Assembly: GCF_024266585.1 (NCBI RefSeq)
Contig: NZ_CP100647.1
Span: forward strand, 2,089,001 to 2,153,000
Length of the DNA: 64,000 nucleotides
Source of the DNA: Xanthomonas sacchari
GTDB taxonomy: Bacteria; Pseudomonadota; Gammaproteobacteria; Xanthomonadales; Xanthomonadaceae
Direction: 5' to 3'
The notes below the pieces were generated by a model. That model was not told where the DNA came from and made no database searches. It worked only from the letters and a program-made list of their open reading frames with translations. The position numbers and the translations under genes are program-made. Positions 1-14,365 of this stretch are shown one piece after another. Positions within the stretch are counted from its first letter, which is position 1, and every line of letters starts with the position of its first letter.

Positions 1-2
1 CG

Positions 3-557
3 AGCATGCTGTCCAGCCCGATGGACGACAGCATGCGACAGACCGTGCAGCGCCTGCTGCAGGCGCTGAGCCACCCGCTGGACGCGGCGATCCTCGGCCG
101 CGCACTCGTGCGCGAGCTGTACTTCCGCGTGCTGACCGGGCCGCAAGGCCACGGGCTGCGCGCGGCCTTGGCGCAGCAAGGCCACTTCGGCCGCATCGGT
201 CGTGCCCTGCAGCGCATCCACCGCGATCACGCCCGGCGGCTCGACGTCGCGCAGCTGGCGCGCGAGGCGGGGATGAGCACGCCCTCGTTCCATGCGCATT
301 TTAAGGCGGTGACCCAGGTCGCGCCGATGCAGTACCTGAAATCGATCCGCCTGCACCAGGCGCGGCTGCTGATGGCGCGCGAGGGCATGACCGCCGCGGC
401 CGCCGGTCACGCGGTCGGCTACGAGAGCGCGTCGCAGTTCACCCGCGAGTTCAAACGTCTGTTCGGCCGGCCGCCGATGGCGGAAGCACGGCGCATGCGC
501 GCCGACTTCGCCGTGCCGCCGGCCATGGCCGGCGCGGCATTCGTCGCCTCGCATTGA
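3..557 (+). CDS. AraC-family transcriptional regulator, 5' truncated by window edge
   Basis: This is the C-terminal part of an AraC/XylS-type regulator. The reading frame is open to the left edge, so the first ATG at base 6 is probably internal; family members of this kind are about 300 residues and about 183 are visible. The visible N-terminal third (MRQTVQRLLQALSHP and following) resembles the end of the AraC_N effector domain. Two helix-turn-helix motifs follow: LDVAQLAREAGMSTPSFHAHF and, after the conserved SPMQYLKxIRLHQAR-like linker (here APMQYLKSIRLHQARLLM), the second around AAAAGHAVGYESASQFTREF with the family signature FKRLFGRPP. It binds DNA; the target and inducer cannot be inferred because the upstream neighbour is outside the window. 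Confidence 0.85.
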   Translation, partial: SMLSSPMDDSMRQTVQRLLQALSHPLDAAILGRALVRELYFRVLTGPQGHGLRAALAQQGHFGRIGRALQRIHRDHARRLDVAQLAREAGMSTPSFHAHFKAVTQVAPMQYLKSIRLHQARLLMAREGMTAAAAGHAVGYESASQFTREFKRLFGRPPMAEARRMRADFAVPPAMAGAAFVASH

Positions 558-896
558 GCGATGCGGTGCGCACCACGGCTACGGAGTGCGCGTCTGCAGC
601 GTCAGCTGTCCCATAGCGGCGCGGGATCGGTCGCGAGGCGAGCGACGGCGGGCGAGGTCGCTGCGCCAGGCGCACGAGGCCGCTGACGGCCGCGGCGCAC
701 GCTGCGCTATGGCGCCGCGCAGCAGGCAGGGGCGCACGGACCCTGTGGTATTCTGCGCGCCGTTGCGGTGCCGTGCGTTCGCGCGCTCACCGCCGATCCG
801 CGGCCGCGGCCGCGGCAACGCCGGATCCGGCGCTGCGATGCGCCACGCGCGCGTCGTCCGCCGTGCCTCCCTCCCGTCCGTCCTGGTCCGCCTTCC
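558..896. other. Intergenic region upstream of rlmKL, nothing recognisable
   Basis: About 340 bases between the AraC-type gene and rlmKL. It is very GC-rich. Open frames cross it on both strands but none has a recognisable product. A promoter for rlmKL is expected here, but I could not identify one with confidence. Confidence 0.5.
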
Positions 897-3071
897 GTGA
901 AATTCTTCGTCTCCTGCGCCAAGGGCCTGGAATACCTGCTTGTCGATGAACTGCTCGCGCTCGGCGTGGCGCAGGCCACCGCCACCGTCGCCGGGGTCAA
1001 TGCCGAAGGCACCCTGCAGGACGCGCAGCGCGCGGTGCTGTGGTCGCGCCTGGCCAGCCGCGTGCTGTGGCCGTTGCAGTCCTTCGACTGCCCCGACGAG
1101 GCGGCGCTGTACGCAGGCGTGGCGGCGCTGCCGTGGCGCAACCATCTGGCGCCGCAGCACACCCTGGCGGTGGACGCGCATGTGTCCGGCACCGGCATCA
1201 CTCACGCGCGCTTCGCCGCGCAGCGGGTCAAGGACGCGGTGGTGGACACGCTGCGCGGCGAGGGCCTGGAGCGGCCGTCGGTGGACGTGGAGCACCCGGA
1301 CCTGCGCCTGAACCTGTCGCTGCGCAAGGGCCGCGCCACGCTGTCGGTGGACCTGGGCGGCGGCTCGCTGCACCGGCGCGGCTGGCGCCAGGCGCAGAAC
1401 GAGGCGCCGCTGAAGGAGAACCTGGCCGCGGCGGTGCTGCTGCGCGGGCAGTGGCCGGCGCTGTACGCGCAGGGTGGCGGACTGCTGGATCCGATGTGCG
1501 GCAGCGGCACGCTGCTGATCGAAGGCGCGCTGATGGCCGCCGATGTCGCGCCGGGCCTGCTGCGCGGCGAGCTGGCGGCGCAGCAGCGCGGCGACACCGA
1601 CGCCGACGCCGCGCCGAGCCGCTGGCTGGGGTTCGACCTGGCGGCCTGGCGCACGCTGCTGGCCGAGGCGCGGCAGCGTGCCCAGGCCGGTCGCGCGGCG
1701 TTGCGGCCGGTGCTGTACGGCAGCGACATCGACCCGCACGCGCTGCGCGCGGCGCGCGAGAACGCGCAGGCCGCCGGCGTGGCCGAGGCGATCGTCTTCG
1801 CCGTGCACGACGTCGCCGACCTGCGCGCGCCGGCGCAGGCGCTGGGCACGGTGGTGTGCAATCCCCCCTACGACGAGCGCCTGGCCGCCGACGCGGCGCT
1901 GTACCGGCGCCTGGGCGATGCGCTCAAGCGCGCGGTGCCGCAGTGGCGCGCCAGCCTGCTGTGCGGCAGCGACGAACTGGCCTATGCCACCGGCCTGCGC
2001 GCGGCCAAGAAGTACCAGATGTTCAACGGCGCGCTGGAATGCCCGTTGATCGTCTGCGACCCGATCGCGGTCGCGCCGCGCGCGGGCGCCGCCGAGGCGC
2101 CGCGCGCGCTCAGCGACGGCGCGCAGATGGTCGCCAACCGCCTGCGCAAGAACCTGCGCAAGTTCAAGACCTGGCGCACGCGCGAGCGGATCAGCTGCTA
2201 CCGCGCCTACGACGCCGACCTGCCGGAGTACGCGGCGGCGATCGACGTGTACCAGGAAGACGGCGGCCAGGCGCGCACCTTCCTGCACGTGCAGGAGTAC
2301 GCGGCACCGGACAGCATTCCCGATGCGGACGTGCGCCGCCGCCGCAACGAACTGCTGGCGGCCGCGCGCGAGGTGTTCGCGGTGCCGGCCGAACAGGTGG
2401 CGCTGAAGACCCGCGAACGCGGCAAGGGCGGCAGCAAGTACGGCCGCTTCGAGCAGCGCGGCGAGTTCCTGGTGGTGCGCGAGCACGAGGCGCTGCTGCG
2501 GGTGAACCTGTTCGACTACCTGGACACCGGGCTGTTCCTCGACCACCGTCCGCTGCGCGGGACGATGGCGCGGCAGGCGCGCGGCAAGCGCTTCCTCAAC
2601 CTGTTCTGCTACACCGGGGTGGCCAGCGTGCAGGCGGCGGTGGCCGGCGCCGATTCCACCACCAGCGTGGACCTGTCCGGCACCTACCTGCAGTGGTGCG
2701 CCGACAACCTGGCGTTCAACGGCAAGGGCGGCGCCCAGCACCGGCTGGTGCAGGCCGATGCGCTGAGCTGGCTGGAGGCGGAGAAGAACCGTTACGACGT
2801 GATCTTCTGCGACCCGCCGACCTTCTCCAACTCCGCGCGCGCCGAGGATTTCGACATCCAGCGCGAGCACGTGCGGCTGTTGCGCGCGGCGGTGGCGCGG
2901 CTGATGCCCGAAGGCGTGCTGTACTTCTCCAACAACTTCCGCCGCTTCAAGCTCGACGAGAACGCGCTGGCCGAGTTCGCCGTATGCGAGGAGATCAGCG
3001 CGCAGACCATCGATCCGGATTTCGAGCGCAACCCGCGCATCCACCGCGCCTGGCGGTTGCAGCGGCGCTGA
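897..3071 (+). CDS. rlmL: Bifunctional 23S rRNA methyltransferase RlmKL
   Basis: Fusion enzyme that methylates 23S rRNA at m2G2445 (RlmL part) and m7G2069 (RlmK part) during large-subunit assembly in the cytosol, using S-adenosylmethionine. The GTG at 897 is chosen because the conserved N-terminus [18 protein letters not shown] begins right after it; upstream codons in the same frame look non-coding. A THUMP-type N-terminal region is followed by a first Rossmann methyltransferase with [10 protein letters not shown] near residue 198 and NPPYDERL near 322. The second methyltransferase has FLNLFCYTG near 566 and the catalytic CDPPTFSN near 638. The length of 724 residues fits the fused gammaproteobacterial form. 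The next gene is convergent. Confidence 0.95.
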   Translation: MKFFVSCAKGLEYLLVDELLALGVAQATATVAGVNAEGTLQDAQRAVLWSRLASRVLWPLQSFDCPDEAALYAGVAALPWRNHLAPQHTLAVDAHVSGTGITHARFAAQRVKDAVVDTLRGEGLERPSVDVEHPDLRLNLSLRKGRATLSVDLGGGSLHRRGWRQAQNEAPLKENLAAAVLLRGQWPALYAQGGGLLDPMCGSGTLLIEGALMAADVAPGLLRGELAAQQRGDTDADAAPSRWLGFDLAAWRTLLAEARQRAQAGRAALRPVLYGSDIDPHALRAARENAQAAGVAEAIVFAVHDVADLRAPAQALGTVVCNPPYDERLAADAALYRRLGDALKRAVPQWRASLLCGSDELAYATGLRAAKKYQMFNGALECPLIVCDPIAVAPRAGAAEAPRALSDGAQMVANRLRKNLRKFKTWRTRERISCYRAYDADLPEYAAAIDVYQEDGGQARTFLHVQEYAAPDSIPDADVRRRRNELLAAAREVFAVPAEQVALKTRERGKGGSKYGRFEQRGEFLVVREHEALLRVNLFDYLDTGLFLDHRPLRGTMARQARGKRFLNLFCYTGVASVQAAVAGADSTTSVDLSGTYLQWCADNLAFNGKGGAQHRLVQADALSWLEAEKNRYDVIFCDPPTFSNSARAEDFDIQREHVRLLRAAVARLMPEGVLYFSNNFRRFKLDENALAEFAVCEEISAQTIDPDFERNPRIHRAWRLQRR

Positions 3072-3093
3072 GGCGCGTCGCGCCGGTTGCCTC

Positions 3094-3117
3094 GTAGGAG
3101 CGGCTCAGCCGTCGCGG
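3094..3117 (+). repeat. Partial copy of the dispersed Xanthomonas GTAGGAGCGGC repeat
   Basis: The left arm GTAGGAGCGGCTCAGCCG is present without its partner arm. It overlaps the last codons and stop codon of the convergent HD-GYP gene (stop at 3105), so the C-terminal tail of that protein is written by the repeat. Confidence 0.6.
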
Positions 3118-4136
3118 TGCTGCGCCTTGCCGCGTTGCGGCGGGTCCTGGTCCGCCTCGCGTTCGTTCCAGTACGCCTGGATCTGCAGGATCTGCGGCAG
3201 GATCGCCTCGAACAACTGCACAAGGCGCGGTTCGAACTGGCTGCCTGACTTGTCGCGGAACAGCGCCAAGGCCTGTTCCAGCGGCCATGGGTCCTTGTAC
3301 GGGCGCGGCGAGGTGAGGGCGTCGAACACGTCGGCCAGCGCCACGATCCGTGCCGATTCGGGAATCTGCGTGCCGGACAGTCCGGCCGGGTAGCCGCCGC
3401 CGTCCCAGTGCTCGTGGTGGTACAGCGCGACTTCGGCGGCGAGGCGGAACAGCGGCGCGCCGCTGCGGCTGAGGATGTCGTAACCGATCCGAGGGTGCTG
3501 CTTCATCACCTGCCATTCGTCCGCGTCCAGCGGACCGGGCTTCTTCAGCACCGCGTCGGGGATGCCGATCTTGCCGGTGTCGTGCATCGGCGCGGCCTGC
3601 TCCAGCAGGTCGGCGTCCTCGCGCGACCAGCCGGCGGCCAGCGCCAGCGTGCGGGCGTAGGCGGCCATGCGCCAGATATGCGTGCCGGTGTCCGAGTCGC
3701 TGTAGTGGCCGGCCATGCCCAGCATCTCGATCGCGTCGCGGTGGCTGTCGGCCAGACTGGTGGCGCTGACCAGCGACAGGTGGGTGCGCACCCGTGCGCG
3801 CAGGATGCTCGGCGAGTACGGCTTGGTGATGTAGTCCACGCCGCCGGCGTCGAAGCCGATGCTCTCGTCGGTGTCCTTGTCCTTGGCGGTGACGAAGATG
3901 ATCGGGATCGCCGCGCTGCGCTGATCGTCCTTCAGGGTGCGGGCGAGGGTGTAGCCGTCGACGTCGGGCAGGTCGACATCGAGCAGGATCAGCGACGGGC
4001 GGTGCTTGGCCACCCCACGCAGGGCTTCGGCGCCGTTCTTGGCGAACACCAGCGTGTAGTCGTCACGCAGGAGCTGCCGGATCAGGGCCAGGTTGCTGGG
4101 TTCGTCGTCGACGCAGAGGATGCACGGCTGGGGCAT
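3105..4136 (-). CDS. Response regulator with HD-GYP c-di-GMP phosphodiesterase domain
   Basis: Cytosolic two-component output protein (343 residues) predicted to hydrolyse cyclic di-GMP. A receiver domain covers about residues 5-120 with the acidic start VDDE, phospho-acceptor Asp53 in LLDVDLPD and Lys in the KPYSP loop. The HD-GYP domain covers about 130-320 with HDTGK at 185-189, the HHEHWDGGGYP signature at 240-250 and the downstream ADVFDAL motif, so the metal and catalytic residues appear intact. Architecture resembles RpfG of Xanthomonas, but the partner here is not RpfC: a large hybrid kinase gene ends 46 bases upstream on the same strand and is the likely phosphodonor. The tail after residue 320 is charged and overlaps an intergenic repeat. 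Confidence 0.92.
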   Translation of the reverse strand: MPQPCILCVDDEPSNLALIRQLLRDDYTLVFAKNGAEALRGVAKHRPSLILLDVDLPDVDGYTLARTLKDDQRSAAIPIIFVTAKDKDTDESIGFDAGGVDYITKPYSPSILRARVRTHLSLVSATSLADSHRDAIEMLGMAGHYSDSDTGTHIWRMAAYARTLALAAGWSREDADLLEQAAPMHDTGKIGIPDAVLKKPGPLDADEWQVMKQHPRIGYDILSRSGAPLFRLAAEVALYHHEHWDGGGYPAGLSGTQIPESARIVALADVFDALTSPRPYKDPWPLEQALALFRDKSGSQFEPRLVQLFEAILPQILQIQAYWNEREADQDPPQRGKAQHRDG

Positions 4137-4181
4137 GGTGGGTTTCCGTCGGACACGCGCCGCCGCGCGGGCGGCGCACTT

Positions 4182-8255
<4,074 letters not shown>

Positions 8256-8551
8256 GCTCCCCCTTCCTCTGGCACCGCGCGTTCGGCACGCGCATCGGCT
8301 TTCCCCTGACCGGTTGCGGGATGGCGTTCACAGCGGTGGCGCAGGTCCCGCAGGTCGTTCCGCAACGCTAGCGCGGGCGGCACGGCCGCGCCAGCCCTGC
8401 AGGCCGGACCGCCGAGGCGCATCTACACCTTGCAGCGTGGGTGGCACGGTGCGCCGTGGCGCGCGATGCGCGACACCGGCTGTCCGCGTCGCGTCGTGCG
8501 TCGGCGCCTGAGCGGCCATCGCGCAGCGCAGTGCATCCTTGCCAGGCACGC

Positions 8552-9853
8552 TCAGCCAAGCAGCGTGACGGCAGCGTGCAGCGCCAATCCGATCAGGCCG
8601 CCGACCAGGGTGCCGTTGAAGCGGATGTACTGCAGGTCGCGGCCCACGCTCAGTTCCAGTTGCTCGACCAGGTGGCGTTCGTCCCAGCCCTTCACGGTCT
8701 GCGCTATGTGCTCGGTGACGCCGCTGCGCAGGCGCTGGGTCAGCCGCTCGGCACCGCCGAGCAGGTGCTGGTTGAGCGCCTCGCGCAGGGCGGGATCCTG
8801 CGACAGCGACTGGCCGAGCGCGCCGAGGGCGCGCTGCAGGTGCTGCACCAGCGCGCCGTCCTGCCGCGACAGGTCTTCGCGCAGTGCAGCATGGATCTGG
8901 TCCCACAGACCCTGCACGTACTCCTGCACGCCGGGGTGCTCGATCAGCCGTTGCTTCAGCGCTTGCACCTTGGCCGCGGTGGCCGGGTCGGCGCGCAGCC
9001 GCTGCACGTAGCCGCCGAGCCAGCGCTCGTAGTCCTGGCGCAGGGGGTGCTGCGGCTGCGACAGCACGTCCTGCAGTTCCTCCAGCAGCGCGTGCGCCAA
9101 CCGCTCGGCGAGGGTGTCGGCGATGCCTTCGACCGGCTTCACCCATTCCACGGTGCCGACCAGCTTGGGCCATTCGCGCCGCGCGTACTTGACGATCATC
9201 GCCGACACCCGCTGCTTGACCGCGGCATCGTCCAGGTGCCGGCCGAGCCGGGTCAGCGCTTCGTCGAGCAGCGCCTGGTGGCGGCCGTCGGCGGTGAGCA
9301 GGCCGAGGAGTTCGCCGGCGGTGGCGGCGGCGTCCCAGTCGCGCAGCCGCGCCACCACGAAGCCATGGATGCGGCGCCGTACCGCCGCCTCGTCCAGCAG
9401 GTCCAGCGCCTGCAGCGCCCAGCCGCGGGCGAGGTCGGCCAGCCGCGCCGACTGCGCCGGTTCGGCCAGCCACTGGCCCAGCCGCGCCGCGGGATCGAAG
9501 GCGCTGAGCTTGGCCAGCAACGCGCCCGGTTCCAGGAACTGATCGCGCACGAACACCGCCAGGCTGTCGGCGATGCGCGCCTTGCCGTGGGGGATGATCG
9601 CCGTGTGCGGAATCGGCAGGCCCAGCGGATGCCGGAACAGCGCCACCACCGCGAACCAGTCGGCCAGCGCACCGACCGTGGCCGCTTCGCAGAAGGCGCC
9701 GACCCAGGCCCACACGCCGTGCAGGCCCATCGCATGACTGAGCAGGAAGCCGCACAGCATCGCCAGCAGCAACAGGACCGCCAGCAGCTTCATCCGCCGC
9801 AGCTGCGCGCGGCGCGGATCCGGCGCCAGGTTGGGGGAGGAGGGCACGCTCAT
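8552..9853 (-). CDS. DUF445 family inner-membrane protein (YjiN-like)
   Basis: Protein of 433 residues of the DUF445 family, function not established. The ATG at 9853 gives MSVPSSPNLAP followed by a transmembrane helix near residues 22-44 (LLAVLLLLAMLCGFLLSHAMG) and the family-typical segment GAFCEAATVGALADWFAVVALFR. A final hydrophobic stretch at the C-terminus (TLVGGLIGLALHAAVTLL) would anchor the other end, leaving a long helical middle rich in Leu, Arg and Gln. Upstream in-frame sequence is not conserved-looking, supporting this start. It is followed by about 300 non-coding bases before the hybrid kinase gene and preceded by the ParB-like gene on the same strand, so it could be monocistronic. 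Confidence 0.85.
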   Translation of the reverse strand: MSVPSSPNLAPDPRRAQLRRMKLLAVLLLLAMLCGFLLSHAMGLHGVWAWVGAFCEAATVGALADWFAVVALFRHPLGLPIPHTAIIPHGKARIADSLAVFVRDQFLEPGALLAKLSAFDPAARLGQWLAEPAQSARLADLARGWALQALDLLDEAAVRRRIHGFVVARLRDWDAAATAGELLGLLTADGRHQALLDEALTRLGRHLDDAAVKQRVSAMIVKYARREWPKLVGTVEWVKPVEGIADTLAERLAHALLEELQDVLSQPQHPLRQDYERWLGGYVQRLRADPATAAKVQALKQRLIEHPGVQEYVQGLWDQIHAALREDLSRQDGALVQHLQRALGALGQSLSQDPALREALNQHLLGGAERLTQRLRSGVTEHIAQTVKGWDERHLVEQLELSVGRDLQYIRFNGTLVGGLIGLALHAAVTLLG

Positions 9854-10035
9854 GCGGCCGAGTCTACGCAGTGCGCGGTGAGCGCGGTTGCATGGACACG
9901 GCAGCCCCGGCGGCGGGCCGTCCGTGGCGTCGGGCACGGTGCTACGGCCGCCCGTGGTCTTCGTCCGAACGTGTTGTCGCTGGCCCAGCACGTCCGAGGG
10001 CGGTGCGCGGCATCGGCCGCGCCCACCGGCGTGGA

Positions 10036-10887
10036 TCAGCCCGGCAACTGCGCGCGCAGCGCCGCCACTTCCTCGCGCAGCGCCTGGTTCTCGGCTTCGA
10101 GTTCGGCCACGCGCCGGTGGAGCGCGGCGATTGCGTCGGCATCCGCGTCCGGTGCGGGGGCCGGTGCCGAGACGTCGCTGTCGGCGGCGTCCGCCGGTGC
10201 GGGCTTGGGCTTGCGCTTGGATTCGCGGGCGCGCTTGGCGGCCTGCTTCAGTTCGTCCTTGCCGGCCATGGCCGCGGCGCGCTGTTCCTCCTCGGGCAGG
10301 CTGGCCACCGCGGCGGCGGCATTGATCGAGATCGCGCCGGACTTGACCGCTTCCACCACCTCGGCGGCGGCCTGCTTCTGGATCTTCTCGATCTGCACCA
10401 CCTGGCTGTTGCTGAGCCGCGCCACGCGCGCCAGTTCGGCGCGGCTCAGCGGCGCCGGCGCGTCGGCCCACGGCGGCGTCTCGGTGTCGTGGGCGGCCTC
10501 GGCGGCGGCATCCGCGGCGGCGACGTCGGCCGCGGGTGCTTCCGCGGCGGCCGCGCTGGCGCGCCGCTCGGCCAGGATCTCGCGCTTGCGCAGCGCCAGC
10601 ACGCCGCGCTGGAAATCGGAGACGCTGCGCCGGCCCAGGTGCTGGTCGATCATCCACAGGTGCACGTCCTGCAGCGACTGGAAGCGGGTGTTCTGCACGG
10701 TCTGGAACGGCAGGCCGTGCTTCTGGCAGATGCCGTAGCGGTTGTGCCCGTCGACCAGGATGTCGCCCCACAGCACCAGCGCGTCGCGGCAGCCCTCGGC
10801 CAGCAGGCTGCGTTCCAGAGCGGCGTATTCGTCGGGGGTCAGCGGATCGATGTAGGCCTTGAGGTCTTCTTTGACGACGATGTTCAT
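10036..10887 (-). CDS. ParB N-terminal-like protein with C-terminal coiled coil
   Basis: Protein of 283 residues. The start at 10887 (MNIVVKEDLKAYIDPLTPDE) is chosen because upstream in-frame sequence reads through an intergenic repeat. Residues 1-90 resemble the ParB/sulfiredoxin nuclease-like N-terminal fold (GDILVDGHNRYGICQKHG is the typical nucleotide-contact segment). A middle helical region has a possible helix-turn-helix (LSRAELARVARLSNSQVVQIEKI), then an Ala/Lys/Pro-rich linker and a heptad-like coiled coil (IAALHRRVAELEAENQAL and following) at the C-terminus. There is no parA neighbour, so a role in chromosome segregation is unlikely; it may be an orphan DNA-binding protein of plasmid or phage origin. 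Function unknown. Confidence 0.7.
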   Translation of the reverse strand: MNIVVKEDLKAYIDPLTPDEYAALERSLLAEGCRDALVLWGDILVDGHNRYGICQKHGLPFQTVQNTRFQSLQDVHLWMIDQHLGRRSVSDFQRGVLALRKREILAERRASAAAAEAPAADVAAADAAAEAAHDTETPPWADAPAPLSRAELARVARLSNSQVVQIEKIQKQAAAEVVEAVKSGAISINAAAAVASLPEEEQRAAAMAGKDELKQAAKRARESKRKPKPAPADAADSDVSAPAPAPDADADAIAALHRRVAELEAENQALREEVAALRAQLPG

Positions 10888-10929
10888 CAATGGGGCGGCA
10901 CGGCGTGGCTCGGGGGGCGGCATTGTAGA

Positions 10930-11050
10930 GGCCGGGAATCGGGAGCGGGGAATCGGGAATGGCAACAGCATGTGCCGCGGACGCATCGCGCGGGCGGTCC
11001 GCGCATGCAGCGCTTTCCGATTCCCTATTCCCGTTTCCCCATTCCCGGCA
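10930..11050. repeat. Imperfect inverted repeat of the GGGAATCGGGAATGG family
   Basis: Left arm about 10930-10962 (CGGGAATCGGGAGCGGGGAA) and right arm about 11018-11050 (CCCTATTCCCGTTTCCCCAT) are near reverse complements around a 55-base centre. It lies between the start of the ParB-like gene and the end of the EthD gene. The same family recurs at 11476, 16491, 31173 and 49739. Confidence 0.8.
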
Positions 11051-11365
11051 TCACCCCACCACCACCTCACTGATCTGCATCACCGGGCTCAGGTCGGTGT
11101 AGTTGGCGATGTCGGCGAGGATCTCCTGGGCGTGCGGGGCGAAGCCGGCCTGGAAGGCCTCTACCGAGTCGCTGAAGATGTGGCACATGCCGATGTAGGT
11201 CGGATCGCTGCCGGGGGTGCCGCCGGACAGGCCCCTGTCCACGGTGTAGCGGAGGCAGGCGGAGCCCATGCGTGCCTGCAGCAGCGGCATGTGCGTGTCG
11301 CGGTAGTAGGCGTGGTCGAAACGGGCGCCTGGCGTGTACGGATACATCACGCTGACCTTGATCAT
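11051..11365 (-). CDS. EthD family protein
   Basis: Small cytosolic protein of 104 residues with the dimeric alpha/beta-barrel EthD fold: MIKVSVMYPYTPGARFDHAYYRDTHMPL carries the family motif (YYxxxHxPL), followed by GMCHIFSDSVEAFQAGFAPHAQEIL. Relatives include accessory proteins of ether degradation and many uncharacterised stress proteins. It stands alone between two GGGAATCGGG-type inverted repeats, and no operon partner suggests a substrate. The start at 11365 is the only one giving the conserved N-terminus. Confidence 0.85.
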   Translation of the reverse strand: MIKVSVMYPYTPGARFDHAYYRDTHMPLLQARMGSACLRYTVDRGLSGGTPGSDPTYIGMCHIFSDSVEAFQAGFAPHAQEILADIANYTDLSPVMQISEVVVG

Positions 11366-11475
11366 GGAGCGGCTCCTGGGGCGGCGGTGGACCCCGGCCG
11401 GGTGCCGGGGTGGCGCAAGGCTACACCCGGCCTCCGCTGGCGCGTGCTGCGTTGCGGCGGGTCGTGGGGCGTGCG

Positions 11476-11606
11476 CCGGGAATCGGGAGTGGGGAATCGG
11501 GAATGGCAAGAGCAAGAGCAAGCGATGCGGCTGACGGATTGCCCCATGCGCGCGCTGCAGTGCCTTTTCGACTCCCTATTCCCGATTCTCCATTCCCGGC
11601 TTCCCG
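11476..11606. repeat. Imperfect inverted repeat of the GGGAATCGGGAATGG family
   Basis: Left arm about 11476-11508 and right arm about 11567-11606 (TCCCTATTCCCGATTCTCCA) are near reverse complements. It sits between the 3' end of ald and the 5' end of the EthD gene, both on the minus strand. Confidence 0.8.
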
Positions 11607-11622
11607 GCCTCACAGGCAACCG

Positions 11623-12735
11623 TCAGCCCAGCGCGTCCAGCGGTCGCACGAAGTCCTGGCCCAGTGCCTGCGCCACCGCGCGGTGGGTGAGCCGGCCGGC
11701 GTGCACGTTGAGGCCGTTGCGCAGGTCCTGGTCGTCGCGCAGCGCCTGCAGGCCGTGTTCGGCCAGCAGCAGCACGAACGGCAGGGTGGCGTTGGTCAGG
11801 GCGAAGGTGGAGGTGCGGGCCACGCCGCCGGGCATGTTGGCCACGCAGTAATGGACGATGCCGTCGACCTCGTAGGTCGGCTGCTGATGCGTGGTGGCAT
11901 GGCTGGTCTCGAAACAGCCGCCCTGGTCGATCGCCACGTCGACCAGCACCGAGCCGGGCCGCAGCAGCGCCAACTGCGCGCGCGACACCAGCTTGGGCGC
12001 GGCGGCGCCGGGGATCAGCACCGCGCCGATCACCAGGTCGGTCTGCGGCAGGCACCGCTCGATCGCGTCGCGGGTGGAGTACAGCGTGGTCAACTGCTGG
12101 CCGTACAGTTCGTCCAGGTACTTGAGCCGCTCCAGCGAGCGGTCCAGCACCGTCACCCGCGCGTGCAGGCCCATCGCCATGCGCGCGGCGTTGATGCCGA
12201 CCACGCCGCCGCCGATCACCAGCACCTGCGCCGGGGTGACCCCGGGCACGCCGCCGAGCAGCACGCCGGAGCCTCCTTGCGCCTTCTCCAGCGCATGCGC
12301 GCCGGCCTGGATCGCCATGCGCCCGGCGACCTCGCTCATCGGCGCCAGCAGCGGCAGGCCGCCATGGCCGTCGGTGACGGTCTCGTAGGCGATGGCGGTG
12401 CAGCCGGAGCGCTGCAGCGCCGCGGCCTGCTGCGGATCCGGCGCCAGATGCAGATAAGTGAACAGCAGTTGCCCGGGGCGCAACATCGCGCATTCCTCCG
12501 GCTGCGGTTCCTTGACCTTGACGATCATCTCGGCCTGCGCGAACACGCTGGCCGCATCCTCGGCGATGCGCGCGCCGGCGCGTTCGTACTCGGTATCGGT
12601 CAGGCCGATGGCCTGGCCACCGCCGCGCTGCACCAGCACCTGGTGGCCGTGCAGCACCAGTTCGCGCACCCCGGACGGGGTCAGCCCGATCCGGTACTCA
12701 TGGTTCTTGATCTCTTTCGGAACGCCGACCAGCAT
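11623..12735 (-). CDS. ald: Alanine dehydrogenase
   Basis: NAD-dependent enzyme interconverting L-alanine with pyruvate and ammonia; cytosolic, normally hexameric. The 370-residue length is standard. The N-terminus [20 protein letters not shown] is diagnostic, the catalytic pair known from Mycobacterium Ald is present as Lys75 (VKVKEPQ) and His96 (TYLHLAPD), and the nucleotide-binding loop is [12 protein letters not shown] near 171-182. Its position next to a beta-alanine or omega-amino-acid:pyruvate aminotransferase (64 bases upstream, same strand) makes sense: the transaminase would use pyruvate as acceptor and produce alanine, which Ald recycles to pyruvate. Confidence 0.95.
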   Translation of the reverse strand: MLVGVPKEIKNHEYRIGLTPSGVRELVLHGHQVLVQRGGGQAIGLTDTEYERAGARIAEDAASVFAQAEMIVKVKEPQPEECAMLRPGQLLFTYLHLAPDPQQAAALQRSGCTAIAYETVTDGHGGLPLLAPMSEVAGRMAIQAGAHALEKAQGGSGVLLGGVPGVTPAQVLVIGGGVVGINAARMAMGLHARVTVLDRSLERLKYLDELYGQQLTTLYSTRDAIERCLPQTDLVIGAVLIPGAAAPKLVSRAQLALLRPGSVLVDVAIDQGGCFETSHATTHQQPTYEVDGIVHYCVANMPGGVARTSTFALTNATLPFVLLLAEHGLQALRDDQDLRNGLNVHAGRLTHRAVAQALGQDFVRPLDALG

Positions 12736-12798
12736 GAGCGGATCTCCAGGCAGACGCGGCGCGTGGGGAGCGCGGGCGGTGGGTGTGTAAGGACGGGA

Positions 12799-14175
<1,377 letters not shown>

Positions 14176-14206
14176 CGCAGGCTCCACGCGAGGGATGTTG
14201 AAAAAA

Positions 14207-14331
14207 CTTTACACCAAGCCGGCGCGCCGGGCATGACGCGGCGCGGCGCCGTCCGCGCGAATGGCACAGGCATTTGCTGGTCGCGTTGCCGCAGCGCGCG
14301 ACATTGACCGTCGGGGGTGGGGGTGTAAAGT
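14207..14331. promoter_or_regulatory. Divergent promoter region with mirrored GGTGTAAAGT motifs
   Basis: The 190-base gap between the aminotransferase and the XRE-cupin regulator carries the same motif GGTGTAAAGT on both strands: minus strand ending at 14207-14215 region and plus strand at 14322-14331. Each lies at the expected -10 region of its own gene; on the plus strand TTGACC at 14304-14309 is a fitting -35. A shared operator recognised by the adjacent regulator is the simplest reading. Confidence 0.45.
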
Positions 14332-14365
14332 ATCCGGCAACACCGCCACCGGCGTTCCTCCCGCG

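Noticed and set aside
579-3044. Very long open frame antisense to rlmKL (over 800 codons), and similar antisense frames opposite most genes
   Set aside because: Composition is Arg/Ala/Gln/His-rich with no family motifs, as expected for the shadow of GC-rich codons; the sense-strand genes have clear catalytic motifs.
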